DNA of 64,000 bases from Candidatus Jidaibacter acanthamoeba. Its GTDB lineage: Bacteria > Pseudomonadota > Alphaproteobacteria > Rickettsiales > Midichloriaceae. The position numbers and the translations under genes are program-made. This document shows, one piece after another, positions 1-9,761 of the stretch. The DNA lies in assembly GCF_000815465.1 (NCBI RefSeq), contig NZ_JSWE01000184.1, forward strand, positions 1-64,000, in the 5' to 3' direction. Position 1 is the first letter of the stretch, and every line of letters starts with the position of its first letter. A model generated the notes under the pieces. The model saw only the letters and a list, made by a program, of their open reading frames with translations, was not told the origin of the DNA and made no database searches.

Positions 1-2
1 AG

Positions 3-143
3 TTATGGTATGCTGTAAATGATAATATGTGTAAACAAGGACGCCTAACTTATTATTCGGATTATGCAATAGAAACTATGGTAACATTAAGCATGCTACT
101 TAAGTTGCCGTTGAGGCAGACTAAAGGGTTTGTTAGATCTATA
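3..143 (+). mobile_element. IS5-type transposase fragment (N-terminal part)
   Basis: Reading frame 3 of the + strand is open from the window edge and contains SDYAIETMVTLSMLL followed by LPLRQTKGFVRSI. These match the conserved N-terminal block of IS5-type DDE transposases, whose family pattern is YSDLAIE...LPLRQTEGF. Similarity stops at about position 143 and the DNA then becomes a kinase gene on the other strand, so the transposase lacks its DDE catalytic region here. The 5' part lies outside the window. It is an inactive remnant unless the element is reconstituted elsewhere. Frame, direction and motif are seen; the family call rests on recognition only. Confidence 0.8.
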
Positions 144-400
144 CATCCCTTGCCGTTATAAAATTTTAATGCATTAGCTTCCCTGTCAGTTTGCTTTATA
201 TCGAGTCCGATTTTCAGTATAATAGGAACTGAGTCCTGATAGCCGCTTAAAATATAATTATGACTAAGGTTTTTGAGCGGAGTTAATTCACTTAAACCCC
301 ATTGCTTGGCGCAATCGGCGGATAAGCGGGGTAAGCTGTTAAGCCAACTACTTCCTTTCTTTCCCCAAATACTTTTTATGTTATGTTCAAAAGTATTCAT
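62..400 (-). pseudogene. Truncated aminoglycoside/hydroxyurea-kinase-type phosphotransferase
   Basis: The first 89 or so residues resemble the N-terminus of streptomycin-6-kinase-like phosphotransferases. They have a W..LP......W.L..L.PL..LS.NY.L.G start, a VPIILKIG strand with the ATP-site lysine, and a DREANALKFYNGKGCIDL segment (family pattern EA.AL..W.G.G...L). Homology ends at about position 135, where an IS5 transposase fragment begins on the opposite strand. The last 23 codons are read from that fragment in antisense. The kinase catalytic loop and C-lobe are missing, so it should be inactive. The gene starts 11 bases after the recR stop codon and probably was the last gene of the SDR-recR-kinase unit. 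Confidence 0.7.
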
Positions 401-410
401 TTAGTTACTT

Positions 411-1004
411 TTAAAAATCCTGACGCATTTTCAGTGCTAAGTTTAATGTGCCTTCATCCATATAATCAAGTTCGCCACCCATCGGGATACCATAGGCAAG
501 CCTTGTTATCTTTACCTCAAACGGGGTGAGTAAATCAACGATATAATGACCGGTGGTTTGTCCTTCAAGTGTCGCATTAGTTGCAATGATTACTTCTTGA
601 ATAGCACCTTTTGCAACTCGTGTGCTTAAAGAATTAAAGTTTAAGCTTTCTGGGGGTCTTCCGCCGAGCGCGGAAAGAGTGCCTCCTAATACATGGTATT
701 TTCCTTTAAAGAAGTTCGATCTTTCCAGTGCCCACAAGTCAGATACAGTCTCAACTACGCAAACTATCGAATCATCACGCTTTTCATCATTACAGATATT
801 ACATGGTGATACCACATCCACATTGCCGCATACTTCACATATTTTTATTTCTTCTGCTGCTTGAGTCAACTGCTCGGCAAGAGGTAGCATAAGCGCGTCG
901 GGGCTTTTAATCAGATGTAATACGATTCTTCTTGCCGATCTCGGCCCTAAGCCGGGTAGCTTTGCAATAGTCGAAATTAACTTATCTAACGTGCTGTTAT
1001 TCAT
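411..1004 (-). CDS. recR: Recombination mediator protein RecR
   Basis: RecR acts with RecF/RecO in loading RecA at single-stranded gaps. The 197-residue length is typical. Seen in order: an N-terminal helix-hairpin-helix (LPGLGPRSARRIVLHL), a four-Cys zinc finger (C56-x2-C59, C68-x2-C71), and a Toprim domain with VVETVSDLWALE and the HVLGGTLSALGG strand. The start codon lies 3 bases after the stop codon of the upstream SDR gene, so the two are almost certainly co-transcribed. Nothing is degraded. Confidence 0.97.
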   Translation of the reverse strand: MNNSTLDKLISTIAKLPGLGPRSARRIVLHLIKSPDALMLPLAEQLTQAAEEIKICEVCGNVDVVSPCNICNDEKRDDSIVCVVETVSDLWALERSNFFKGKYHVLGGTLSALGGRPPESLNFNSLSTRVAKGAIQEVIIATNATLEGQTTGHYIVDLLTPFEVKITRLAYGIPMGGELDYMDEGTLNLALKMRQDF

Positions 1005-1006
1005 AT

Positions 1007-1735
1007 TTATAATTGTTCTAAGATGTTTAAGTGCTTACCGCCGTCCAAAAATAAAACCTGTCCGGTCATTGAGGGTGTATTTAAAATGAAATTTATTGAA
1101 TTGAAAATTTCTTTTATATTCGGCGAGAGCCTAAGCGGTGAATCGTTGATGGACTTAGCAAAATTTTGCTCCGATTGCTGTTCCGCTTTTAAAGTGTTAC
1201 TAAGTGCAATCGCGTTTACTCTAATATGAGAGGCCATTTCATAAGCTGCAACTTGAGTAAATTCCCACAAAGCTTTCTTACTTAAAATATAGGAGAGAAA
1301 ATTTTTAGGCATCCCGCTTATACAGTAATCAAGTATATTGATTATATTACCCTGCTTACCCTCCGACTGTAAATCTTTAAAAAATCTTTGACTTAAGATA
1401 ATCGGAGCATATAAGTTAGCTTTAAAATGTTTATCTAAACTTTTGTAATCAATATTTTTGAAGTTATCGTTTTCAAATATACTTGCATTATTAATAAGCA
1501 AATTAAACTTTTCATTAACAAACAAGTTATTCACTTCATTTTCATTTAAAAAATCTACAGTTTCCAGTTTACAACTAACACCCAGATTCTCAATCTCGGA
1601 TTTGAGCTTAAATGCTTCATCGCTTGAGTGATTATAATGCAGAAGGATATTATAATGATTTTTAGCAAGAAATAAACATATCTCTCTGCCTATCCTTTTT
1701 GCAGCTCCAGTAACTAAAACGGTTTTATTAGTCAT
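1007..1735 (-). CDS. SDR oxidoreductase, pteridine-reductase-like (FolM/PTR1 type)
   Basis: A classical short-chain dehydrogenase/reductase of 242 residues. The cofactor motif is TGAAKRIG at residues 9-16, whose TGxxxRxG form with a basic residue is typical of NADPH-dependent pteridine reductases. NNAS follows near residue 82. The catalytic pair is Y149-x3-K153. Instead of the usual SDR serine there is Asp136, 13 residues before the tyrosine, with a proline at 143; this spacing is that of PTR1/FolM enzymes. Dihydromonapterin or dihydrofolate reduction is therefore the best guess for substrate. It is the first gene of the unit that continues into recR. Confidence 0.8.
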   Translation of the reverse strand: MTNKTVLVTGAAKRIGREICLFLAKNHYNILLHYNHSSDEAFKLKSEIENLGVSCKLETVDFLNENEVNNLFVNEKFNLLINNASIFENDNFKNIDYKSLDKHFKANLYAPIILSQRFFKDLQSEGKQGNIINILDYCISGMPKNFLSYILSKKALWEFTQVAAYEMASHIRVNAIALSNTLKAEQQSEQNFAKSINDSPLRLSPNIKEIFNSINFILNTPSMTGQVLFLDGGKHLNILEQL

Positions 1736-1826
1736 TGATTATCAGATAAAATGCTTGTGCAATTCATATGGTATAATATAATTAAATATTGTATACAAAA
1801 GGTTTTTTATAGGTTTTAAAGGTTTA

Positions 1827-3572
1827 ATGCATAATCTCAGATATTTACCAGACATATTAGTGCTTCTAGGAGCTTCGGTTTTTATAGTTGTTTTGTTAAA
1901 AAAGCTTCGTTTAAGCCCAGTTTTAGGTTACTTAGTTGTGGGTGCGGCAATCGGAGAGCACGGGTTTAATTTAATAAAAGATTATCAGTATACTCAATAT
2001 TTTGCCGAATTCGGTGTAGTTTTCCTATTATTTGTTATAGGACTTGAGCTTACTTTTGAAAGACTGATCCAAATGCGTTTGCATGTATTCGGATTCGGGG
2101 GGCTGCAGATCGCGGTGAGTACGCTTGCTATAGTAGCAGTGTTAAAGCAGATATTTATGATTGAAACCAGTGTTGCCGTTTTAATTGCAGCGGCGCTTGC
2201 TCTTTCATCCACTGCAATTATTTTACAGGTTCTGGCAGAGAGTAAAAGGCAATCCACCCAGGTGGGAAGGTTATCGCTTGCAGTTCTGCTTATGCAGGAT
2301 TTTGCCGTTGTTCCGCTTCTTGCAATACTTCCGTTAATCAGTGGTACAAAAGAAAACCTGCTTGCAGGTATCGGCTTAGCATCGCTTAAGGCACTGGTGG
2401 TAATTATTTTAATTTCTATAGCCGGTAGGTTATTTTTGCGCCCCCTCTTTTCATTAATAGGTTCTGCAAAAAGCGAAGAAGTATATGTTTCAGCTACCCT
2501 ACTTATCGTTTTAGGTGCAGCTATGCTTACTAACGAGCTTGGGCTATCAACTGCTATGGGCGCTTTTATAGCAGGGTTATTGATTGCGGAAACCGAATAC
2601 AGGAATAAAGTTGAAAGTAGTATTATGCCGTTTAAAAGCCTGCTGTTAGGGTTATTCTTTATGACTGTCGGGATGTCGATAGATATCAATTTTATTCTCG
2701 GTAATTTAAGTAAATTATTTGCTATTTCTTTCGGATTACTGGCAATAAAAGCAATCATAGTATTTGTGCTGTGCAAGATATTCAGGTTTGGTACGGGTGC
2801 TGCCATTCATTCAGGGTTATTACTTTCTCAAGGGGGAGAGTTCGCGTTCGTACTTTTTGGGCTCGCTTCTCAGCAAGGGATTATCGGTCAGGAAACTGCA
2901 CAGTTCCTATTTATGCTGGTTGCGATCACCATGGCGGTTACGCCACTGCTTTCCATGCTCGGTGCATTTATCGAAGATAAGGTGGATATTAATCAGGAAG
3001 TGGAAGGAAATCAGGAATTTAAAGGGGTTAGTGATTTAAACGGGCATGTAATTATTGCAGGATTCGGAAGAGTAGGGAGAGTTGTCGGGTTCATGTTATC
3101 GCAAGAGCAGATAAACTACGTTGCGGTTGACAGCAACTATACGCTTGTTAAGCAAGCGCGTACGCAAGGGTTCCCGGTCTACCACGGCGAGCTCAGTAAG
3201 ATTGATACTCTAAGAGCAGTAGGAGCTGAAAGGGCGGCAGCGGTTATACTTACCATGGATGATAAAGTTGATTTAAGGAAAGCAGTTAAGACTATATCCA
3301 CGCACTATAAAAACCTTGAAGTTATTGCAAGAGTTCAGGATTATAGAGAAGGTAAAGGAATCAGAAAATTGGGCGCCGATATTGCGGTGCCTTCAACTAT
3401 CGAGACGGGGTTGCAGCTCGGCGGGGCGCTCTTAAAATCCTTAGGTATTGTTGAGCATGAGATACTAACCACTAAAGAAAAAATCAGAAAAAATGACTAT
3501 ATTTTAGTGGAAGAGCTTGAACTCTTCAGCGGGATAATAAATGGAAAGCCTAAAGCTCAGGTTAAGGCTTAA
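1827..3572 (+). CDS. Kef-type monovalent cation:proton antiporter (CPA2) with RCK/TrkA-N domain
   Basis: A 581-residue inner-membrane protein. Residues 1-390 form about 12 membrane helices of the Na/H exchanger fold with the CPA2 hallmarks GYLVVGAAIGEHG, LLFVIGLELT and GAFIAGLLIAET. A cytosolic Rossmann domain follows (VIIAGFGRVGRVVGFML near residue 408) that binds NAD or nucleotides and gates transport in KefB/KefC/YbaL relatives. Expected role is K+ or Na+ efflux coupled to proton entry. It is transcribed divergently from the SDR-recR unit across about 90 bases. Substrate and gating ligand cannot be told from the sequence. Confidence 0.93.
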   Translation: MHNLRYLPDILVLLGASVFIVVLLKKLRLSPVLGYLVVGAAIGEHGFNLIKDYQYTQYFAEFGVVFLLFVIGLELTFERLIQMRLHVFGFGGLQIAVSTLAIVAVLKQIFMIETSVAVLIAAALALSSTAIILQVLAESKRQSTQVGRLSLAVLLMQDFAVVPLLAILPLISGTKENLLAGIGLASLKALVVIILISIAGRLFLRPLFSLIGSAKSEEVYVSATLLIVLGAAMLTNELGLSTAMGAFIAGLLIAETEYRNKVESSIMPFKSLLLGLFFMTVGMSIDINFILGNLSKLFAISFGLLAIKAIIVFVLCKIFRFGTGAAIHSGLLLSQGGEFAFVLFGLASQQGIIGQETAQFLFMLVAITMAVTPLLSMLGAFIEDKVDINQEVEGNQEFKGVSDLNGHVIIAGFGRVGRVVGFMLSQEQINYVAVDSNYTLVKQARTQGFPVYHGELSKIDTLRAVGAERAAAVILTMDDKVDLRKAVKTISTHYKNLEVIARVQDYREGKGIRKLGADIAVPSTIETGLQLGGALLKSLGIVEHEILTTKEKIRKNDYILVEELELFSGIINGKPKAQVKA

Positions 3573-3694
3573 GGGTTTAAGTTTATAATCTTTAGGGAAG
3601 TGTTAATAAAAAAATCTTTATAATTGCTTAGCAGAGCTTTAATTTAAAAGATAATTATTTATAAAATAGTTTGTAAATATATAAAGCTGTTAAA

Positions 3695-4650
3695 GAATTA
3701 TTGAAAGTAAATAATACCCTTACTCGTCTTGATTTAAAGTATAATGAAAATGTACTTGAAGGGGTGATAGATTTAGAGAAGAAGGAATAAAAGATAATAA
3801 AACTCTTAAGGAGCTAAAATTAATTAAACAATATGGGAAGGGGGCTGACTTAATAGGTTTTTTGGAAGAAGTATTAAAAACAACTTTTGTTAATACCCTA
3901 GATGTGACCGAATATTAAGGAATAGACTCAAAAGGGGCAGAACTTTTACTATCAATTGTTCAATCTAATCCGTTTATTACACAAGTTCCATATGAGGCTT
4001 ATGATCAATGGTCAGTTATACCTTACTGGTACAAAGTTAATGAGGCTTTAGAAAAAGTTAATCAAGTCTGTAAAGAGAATAAAAGATTTCAGGAAGCTTT
4101 TCTGAAATTTAATCCAGACGACATCACTTCTTTTACAAAGGAGATAGCTGATTGCTTTAAAATATTAGACAGGAGAATAAATTTAAATGAAGACTTTCAA
4201 GAAATAAAAAATAAATTAGAACAGATTCTAATTTTACAACACTTTAAGATAAATAAAATTATGAATAAAAATGGCGTATTGCTTCCAAATATAATTATTC
4301 AAAATGGTGTTTATAAATGTGAAGGTATACCTAGTGAGATAAGTGAGGTGATTTTAAGAAAATTAAGTTTTCCCGATATAAAGTTCGAACAAATAAAATT
4401 TCAACCTAATATTTTAAACTATGCATTATCAGAGTTGGCGGTTGTTTGCTCAACCTTGGTATTTTTAGCTCTTACCGGATTAGATATAGTTTCTACCACA
4501 TTAGCAGTAGCTGCTGTTTCTTTGAGCGCAATGCTGTTTAAAGATTACATGCCCCCTGTGATTGCAGGCGCGATTAACTATAGTTTAGAAGCAACTCAAA
4601 AGTTTGTTGATATGATAAGCAAACCTCAGCCTGCTTTAGCTAGAGAATAA
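3695..4650 (+). pseudogene. Decayed leucine-rich-repeat / helical membrane protein gene
   Basis: The stretch codes for one protein broken in at least two places. Frame 2 (about 3695-3790) reads a leucine-rich repeat, NNTLTRLDLKYNENVL, and stops. Frame 1 then takes over (about 3784) with KDNKTLKELKLIKQYGKG, is interrupted by TAA at 3916-3918, and continues open through 4650. The first ATG after the stop is at 4261; the 129-residue piece from there has two hydrophobic segments (ELAVVCSTLVFLALTG and AVAAVSLSAML). The LRR is of the RNI-like type used by host-interacting proteins. The tail from 4261 might still be translated but has no clear ribosome site. Confidence 0.6.
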
Positions 4651-4662
4651 TTTATCTTGGAA

Positions 4663-4704
4663 GGCCACTCTCTTTCTTTAAAAATTGAGCGTGGCTTTTG
4701 CTTT
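4663..4704 (+). terminator. Rho-independent terminator
   Basis: GCCAC (4664-4668) pairs with GTGGC (4691-4695), extended by CTC/GAG with a mismatch, and is followed by TTTTGCTTTATT. It sits 12 bases after the end of the decayed LRR gene and before engB, so it separates the two transcription units. Confidence 0.6.
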
Positions 4705-4776
4705 ATTATAATATATCTTTATTGATAAATTGCGCTCTACGGCTTTCTCAGCTATATTGTGAACTAAAAAAGATTT

Positions 4777-5388
4777 ATGATTACAGAAATAGAAAAGTTT
4801 TTTCTCAAAAATACCAAGTTTGTAACCGGGGCTGTAAGTGTAGAAGGTTTGCCTTCAGCTAATATTCCGGAGGTTGCCTTTATCGGGCGCTCTAATGTCG
4901 GTAAATCAAGCATTATTAATGCCATACTCGGTCAGCGTATCGCAAGGGTTTCCAATACCCCGGGCAGAACGCGCGAGCTTAATTTTTTTTCGGTAAATAA
5001 TAAGTTACATATCGTTGATTTACCCGGCTACGGTTATGCCAAAGCTTCTAAAAGCGAGATAAAAGGCTGGAATCGGTTAATTTATGATTACTTGCGCGGA
5101 AGAGTAGAGCTGAGGCGTATTTTTATGCTCATTGATTCCAGGTTCGGTATTAAAGATAACGATTTAGAAATGATTAAATTTTTAGGCGATTATGCAACTA
5201 CAGTACAGATTATCCTGACTAAAACTGACAAGTTAAAAGCCTCGGAACTGAAAGCGGTAAATGAAAAAACCGAGTCGGAAATAAAGCAGCATGCTATACT
5301 GTTTAGCAATATTATTTCTACCAGTAGCGTGAGCAAAGAAGGAGTCAACTTGGTAAGGGAAGAAATTTATAACCTAACTCAGTATTAA
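4777..5388 (+). CDS. engB: Ribosome-biogenesis GTPase EngB (YihA/YsxC)
   Basis: A 203-residue TRAFAC-class GTPase required for late assembly of the large ribosomal subunit. G motifs seen: G1 GRSNVGKS (37-44), the conserved SNTPGRTRELNFF switch region, G3 DLPGYGYAKAS, G4 TKTDKL, and a C-terminal SSVSKEG G5. Length and the PGYGYA signature are standard for the family. It has its own upstream region after a terminator and is not obviously in an operon. Confidence 0.97.
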   Translation: MITEIEKFFLKNTKFVTGAVSVEGLPSANIPEVAFIGRSNVGKSSIINAILGQRIARVSNTPGRTRELNFFSVNNKLHIVDLPGYGYAKASKSEIKGWNRLIYDYLRGRVELRRIFMLIDSRFGIKDNDLEMIKFLGDYATTVQIILTKTDKLKASELKAVNEKTESEIKQHAILFSNIISTSSVSKEGVNLVREEIYNLTQY

Positions 5389-5400
5389 ATTATTGTTTGT

Positions 5401-6489
5401 TTAAATCAATATGGGGTTCCCAACTTGTTTAGGAGCTTTCCTTTCATTTTTAATATATTCTATATAACTTATAGGTTTTTTTTCATTAGCATTGTTATAT
5501 ATACTTTTACAAGTCAGCTTTAAATTTAATATATCTCTTGCGTTTAAAGACTCTCTAAAAGCAACTTCCGCTTCATCTGATAAGGCTATAGGAAATATTA
5601 TAGTCATGAGTGCTTGTGTTACAAGCGGCTTTTCAATTATATTCATTTGATAATTTTTATAATCCTGGTAAGCTGATAGAGCTTTGATTTTTGAGGATAA
5701 TAGTTTGGTTTCGGGTAAAGATTTAAACCTTGATTCTTGTGATTTATAATTGTAAATATGCTTGTTTATAAATTCAGAGGTGAATTTTCCAACTTCTAAA
5801 ATTATTTCCAGAATTTTAATATCTCGTATACAATCTATTAAGCTCTTTTTTCTCTCATTAAGGTAATATACATCATCACCGCAACTAATTAGCAATTTGA
5901 TTATACTAAATAATGATTTCACGTCTATTCTCAGTTCCGGAGGTTTTCCGCAACATATAATTTGTAAGTAATTAAATTTATGTGGATTATATTCCAAATT
6001 ATCAGGTAGCTTAAGCGAAGAACATGAAGTAGAGGAAGAGGGAGAAGTGGTTTGAAGCGGAATTTTTTCTAAATTAATTTTAATATTATTAGTTAAAGCA
6101 TGATTTAAAATTTTTTCTATCAACAAAAGCTGCTTACCTTTAAAATCGTCATATCTAAAGTCCGGTTCATGCCTGCGAAATAAATTTTCTAATAACACTT
6201 CCAACGGAGTTCGTCCGAACCCCGGATTAATTTCACAACCTTTGTTCAGCAGCAAATTTACCAGGTCTTCTTCAGCTGCTTGAGTTGCGATGGTAAGTAA
6301 ACTTGCTTTATCCGGTATATGTGCAGGTAAAACCGTTCTATCCGCAAAAGAATATCGATTGCGCGATTTGTGATATTGATAAATACCATTTAAATCTATT
6401 AATTTTATGTCTTGGCAGAAAATATATTCATATAAACTTTTCCATTCATAAGAGATAATGAATTTTTGTATTTCAGATTTATGGCGCAT
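5401..6489 (-). CDS. Ankyrin-type protein with F-box-like C-terminal segment
   Basis: A 362-residue protein not assigned to a named family. Residues 61-100 fit one ankyrin repeat plus the start of another (ASLLTIATQAAEEDLVNLLL then GRTPLEVLL), and residues 186-206 resemble a weaker unit. A serine-rich linker lies near 148-160. Residues 315-332 (LNARDILNLKLTCKSIYN) look like the second half of an F-box. The last 21 residues start with YIEYIKNERK, matching the C-terminal tail motif shared with other proteins in this window. No signal peptide. The ankyrin plus F-box layout recalls Orientia ankyrin effectors; secretion and an SCF link are inference. Confidence 0.6.
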   Translation of the reverse strand: MRHKSEIQKFIISYEWKSLYEYIFCQDIKLIDLNGIYQYHKSRNRYSFADRTVLPAHIPDKASLLTIATQAAEEDLVNLLLNKGCEINPGFGRTPLEVLLENLFRRHEPDFRYDDFKGKQLLLIEKILNHALTNNIKINLEKIPLQTTSPSSSTSCSSLKLPDNLEYNPHKFNYLQIICCGKPPELRIDVKSLFSIIKLLISCGDDVYYLNERKKSLIDCIRDIKILEIILEVGKFTSEFINKHIYNYKSQESRFKSLPETKLLSSKIKALSAYQDYKNYQMNIIEKPLVTQALMTIIFPIALSDEAEVAFRESLNARDILNLKLTCKSIYNNANEKKPISYIEYIKNERKAPKQVGNPILI

Positions 6490-6624
6490 AATAATTTATA
6501 ACATTGGTGTTAATAAAATATTATGAAATAAAACAAGTTGTTAATCTACAATGTTTTTTGTATATGGTTTGTAAATAAAATAAAAAAAAAGATTCAGAAT
6601 ATAAGCCTTTAAAATATTAATTGT

Positions 6625-7554
6625 TTAGCTAAGAAAAGAAGGATCATTTTCAATATTTTTCGCAATACTGTCAAGCACAACCCTAATGCTAATTTTATCA
6701 GGATCTACTTTAGGTGCACCTATGGTTTCACACTCAAACCCGGGATTTAAGTATTTTTTCAACACAGCATGCTGATAACCGATATAAGGCGGGTTGGAAA
6801 TGGCTAAAATAGTACCTGACTTAGGGTTTGACTTCATCCAAGCTATAACCGTATCACTTGTGGAAGCCCTTTTCACGGTTGCCGGTAACCCGCCTTTCCC
6901 CGGGGTATCGACAAATATCACTGGTAAACTTTGAAGTTTTTCAGGTAAATCAGATTGCTCAAATAAAAATTTAGCAATTTCTGTTTCGGTTGCAGGCGTT
7001 TTTTTAGGTTTAACCCAACCTTTTTTAAGAGGAAGGTACAAATTATTTTCATCAAATAACATTTCCTCAGTCTCAATATTTTCGAATCGGGGACGCTGGG
7101 AAACTAAGAAAACCACCTGCTTAATCTCTACGCCTTGATCAATCTGCTTAGCTAAGTGTGCAAGCCTGATTCTCATAGCATTTGCATTAGCACCTAAGAC
7201 TACTCCGTAATCATATTGAGAATTCTTAGCATCAATCGCATCATAAATTTTTAATTCATTAAGTAATGTGATTATTCTATCTTTATTTTTTAAGATACTT
7301 TCATTCTCGGCATCCCTTATTTCCCATCGCTCTTTGTTTTCAGGCCTCATCCATTGTTTTGTACAACTTGTAATATCTCCTGCTTCTTCATTGCACACAA
7401 CCCCGGTTAAGTTCAATAATTCTTTAATTACGGCTTTATGGTTAAAATGTTTATGCTTTGCATGCTTTTCGCAAGATAAAGCAGTTATAGAAAGCCAACA
7501 AAATATATTAAGTATAATAAAAGAGAAAAATAATAGGGGAAGATTCTTTTTCAT
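6625..7554 (-). CDS. Exported protein with DUF218/YdcF-like core
   Basis: 309 residues beginning with a lysine-positive signal peptide (MKKNLPLLFFSFIILNIFCW) that should be cleaved or anchor near residue 27. The mature part has YDYGVVLGANANAMRIRLA, then VVFLVSQRPRFENIETEEM, RASTSDTVIAW and TILAISNPPYIGYQHAVL. The order VLG / SxxR...E / ST-T / S.P.....A is that of the DUF218 (YdcF/SanA) fold, but identity is low. The same order appears in the cytosolic-looking protein at 50057-51247, suggesting paralogues. Substrate unknown. It is divergent from uvrB. Confidence 0.5.
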   Translation of the reverse strand: MKKNLPLLFFSFIILNIFCWLSITALSCEKHAKHKHFNHKAVIKELLNLTGVVCNEEAGDITSCTKQWMRPENKERWEIRDAENESILKNKDRIITLLNELKIYDAIDAKNSQYDYGVVLGANANAMRIRLAHLAKQIDQGVEIKQVVFLVSQRPRFENIETEEMLFDENNLYLPLKKGWVKPKKTPATETEIAKFLFEQSDLPEKLQSLPVIFVDTPGKGGLPATVKRASTSDTVIAWMKSNPKSGTILAISNPPYIGYQHAVLKKYLNPGFECETIGAPKVDPDKISIRVVLDSIAKNIENDPSFLS

Positions 7555-7718
7555 AATTTAAAGCCTGCAATAAGGTTTAACTTAAAATTTAACCTAACAT
7601 AAATAGTCATTTTGTAAAAACAAAATCTATAAAAGTAAAAATCAGTTTATATAAAAAAGTATTCATGTTATAAACAAGCAGGAAATTTTTTAATTATAAC
7701 TCTTTTTTTTTAAAGATA

Positions 7719-9698
7719 ATGAGCATATTTGATTTACAATCAAGCTATCAACCTGCAGGGGATCAACCAAGAGCAATTGATATGCTTGAACGGGGGATCA
7801 AAGCTAATAAAAAAGATCAGGTATTACTTGGTGTAACGGGTTCCGGTAAAACTTTTACCATGGCGCATCTTATTGCAAGAACCGGAAAGCCGGCTCTTAT
7901 TATGGCGCATAATAAAACTCTGGCGGCTCAGCTGTATTCGGAAATGAAAAGCTTTTTCCCGAATAATGCGGTTGAATATTTTGTTTCATATTATGATTAT
8001 TATCAACCTGAAGCATATATAGCAAATAAAGATGTTTTTATCGAAAAAGATGCACAGATTAATGAAAGGATTGATTTACTCAGGCACTCCGCAACCAGGG
8101 CGCTTTTAGAGCGTAAAGATGCAATTGTAGTTGCCTCCGTCTCATGTATATATGGTCTCGGCTCGCCTGAACTTTATCTGCAAATGACTTTTAAAATTGA
8201 AAAGAGCACTAAGGTTGATCGCAATGGCATTATGAGGAAACTGGTAGACTTGCAATATCAGCGTAATGATATAGATTTTAAGCGTGGTACCTTTAGAGCA
8301 AGGGGAGATAACCTGGACATTTTTCCTTCGCATTATCAGGATAGAGCATGGAGAGTAAGCTTGTTCGGTGATGATGTAGAAAAAATTTATGAATTTGATC
8401 CATTAACAGGAGAAAAGATTAAAGACCTGGAAGAAATTACCGTATTTGCGAATAGCCACTATGTTACTCCAAGGCCAACCCTCGAGCAATCGATTAAGTT
8501 TATAAAAGAAGAAATGCGCAAGCGTGTAGAATGGTTTCGAGAGCATAACAGATTAATCGAAGCACAGCGCATTGAAGAGCGCACTAAGTTTGATCTTGAG
8601 ATGATGATTGAATCGGGAAGCTGTAAAGGTATTGAAAATTATTCCAGATATCTTTCCGGTAGAGGAGCAGGGCAGCCGCCGCCGACATTATTTGAGTATT
8701 TACCCTCCAATGCGTTATTGTTCGTTGATGAAAGCCATGTAACCGTGCCTCAGGTGGGCGGAATGTTTAATGGGGATCGGGCTCGGAAAAATGTTTTGGT
8801 TGAATACGGGTTTAGATTACCTTCGGCTTTAGATAATCGGCCGCTTACTTTTGCCGAATGGGATTCAATGCGACCGCAAACCATATTTGTTTCTGCTACT
8901 CCCGGCAAATTAGAATTAAAATATACAAACGGAGAATATGCCGAGCAGGTGATCAGGCCGACCGGTCTTATAGATCCAATATGCACGATAAAGCCGGTTG
9001 AAACCCAAGTAGATGATTTATTAAATGAGTGCAGGAATGCAGTAGAAAAAGGAGAAAGAGTTCTGGTCACTACACTTACCAAAAAGATGTCCGAGAACTT
9101 GACCGAGTATTTAACCGATATCGGAATTAAGGCGGTTTATTTGCACTCTGATATTGACACCATTGAGCGTGTGGAAATTATCAGAGATCTTAGAAAAGGT
9201 ATTTATGACGTTTTGGTTGGGGTTAACTTGCTAAGGGAAGGGTTGGATATTCCGGAGTGCTCCTTAGTTGCTATTCTTGATGCTGATAAAGAAGGATTTT
9301 TACGTTCGGAAACTTCACTTATCCAAACTATCGGAAGAGCGGCCAGAAACATAGAAGGCAGAGCCATTCTTTATGCTGATAAACTTACCGAATCAATTAA
9401 GCGGGCTATGGGAGAAACCGAAAGGAGAAGGAAGATACAGCAGCAGTATAATGAAGAGCATGGAATTACTCCGCAAACTATTAAAAAATCAATCAGAGAT
9501 ATAATTGAAAGCGTTTATGAGCATGATCATTTAACGATTGAAACTGAAGGGAAGCTTGAAAGCCCTGAAAAGATTAAGTCTAAAATTCAAAAATTACATA
9601 AAGAAATGCTTAAATTTGCAGCTGAACTTGAGTTTGAGAAAGCAGCGGAGATCAGGGATCAAATTCAAAAGCTGGAAGAAAGTATTCTATTTAAATAA
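7719..9698 (+). CDS. uvrB: Excinuclease ABC subunit B
   Basis: A 659-residue DNA-damage recognition helicase of nucleotide excision repair. Seen: Walker A GVTGSGKT (38-45), the damage-probing beta-hairpin region ([10 protein letters not shown]), the DESH helicase motif followed by VTVPQ, motif V LREGLDIP, motif [11 protein letters not shown], and a C-terminal UVR motif (residues about 618-655, [25 protein letters not shown]) that contacts UvrC. Full family length with no damage. uvrA and uvrC are not in the window. Confidence 0.98.
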   Translation: MSIFDLQSSYQPAGDQPRAIDMLERGIKANKKDQVLLGVTGSGKTFTMAHLIARTGKPALIMAHNKTLAAQLYSEMKSFFPNNAVEYFVSYYDYYQPEAYIANKDVFIEKDAQINERIDLLRHSATRALLERKDAIVVASVSCIYGLGSPELYLQMTFKIEKSTKVDRNGIMRKLVDLQYQRNDIDFKRGTFRARGDNLDIFPSHYQDRAWRVSLFGDDVEKIYEFDPLTGEKIKDLEEITVFANSHYVTPRPTLEQSIKFIKEEMRKRVEWFREHNRLIEAQRIEERTKFDLEMMIESGSCKGIENYSRYLSGRGAGQPPPTLFEYLPSNALLFVDESHVTVPQVGGMFNGDRARKNVLVEYGFRLPSALDNRPLTFAEWDSMRPQTIFVSATPGKLELKYTNGEYAEQVIRPTGLIDPICTIKPVETQVDDLLNECRNAVEKGERVLVTTLTKKMSENLTEYLTDIGIKAVYLHSDIDTIERVEIIRDLRKGIYDVLVGVNLLREGLDIPECSLVAILDADKEGFLRSETSLIQTIGRAARNIEGRAILYADKLTESIKRAMGETERRRKIQQQYNEEHGITPQTIKKSIRDIIESVYEHDHLTIETEGKLESPEKIKSKIQKLHKEMLKFAAELEFEKAAEIRDQIQKLEESILFK

Positions 9699-9761
9699 CT
9701 TTACAGGCGGTATTTTTTTAATATACGGTATTACTAAGGGGAAAATAACAGTATCAATATT

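Noticed and set aside
1994-2806. Long minus-strand frame opposite the cation antiporter gene
   Set aside because: It is antisense to a clearly conserved membrane protein and has low-complexity Ile/Ser/Asn-rich content typical of shadow frames.
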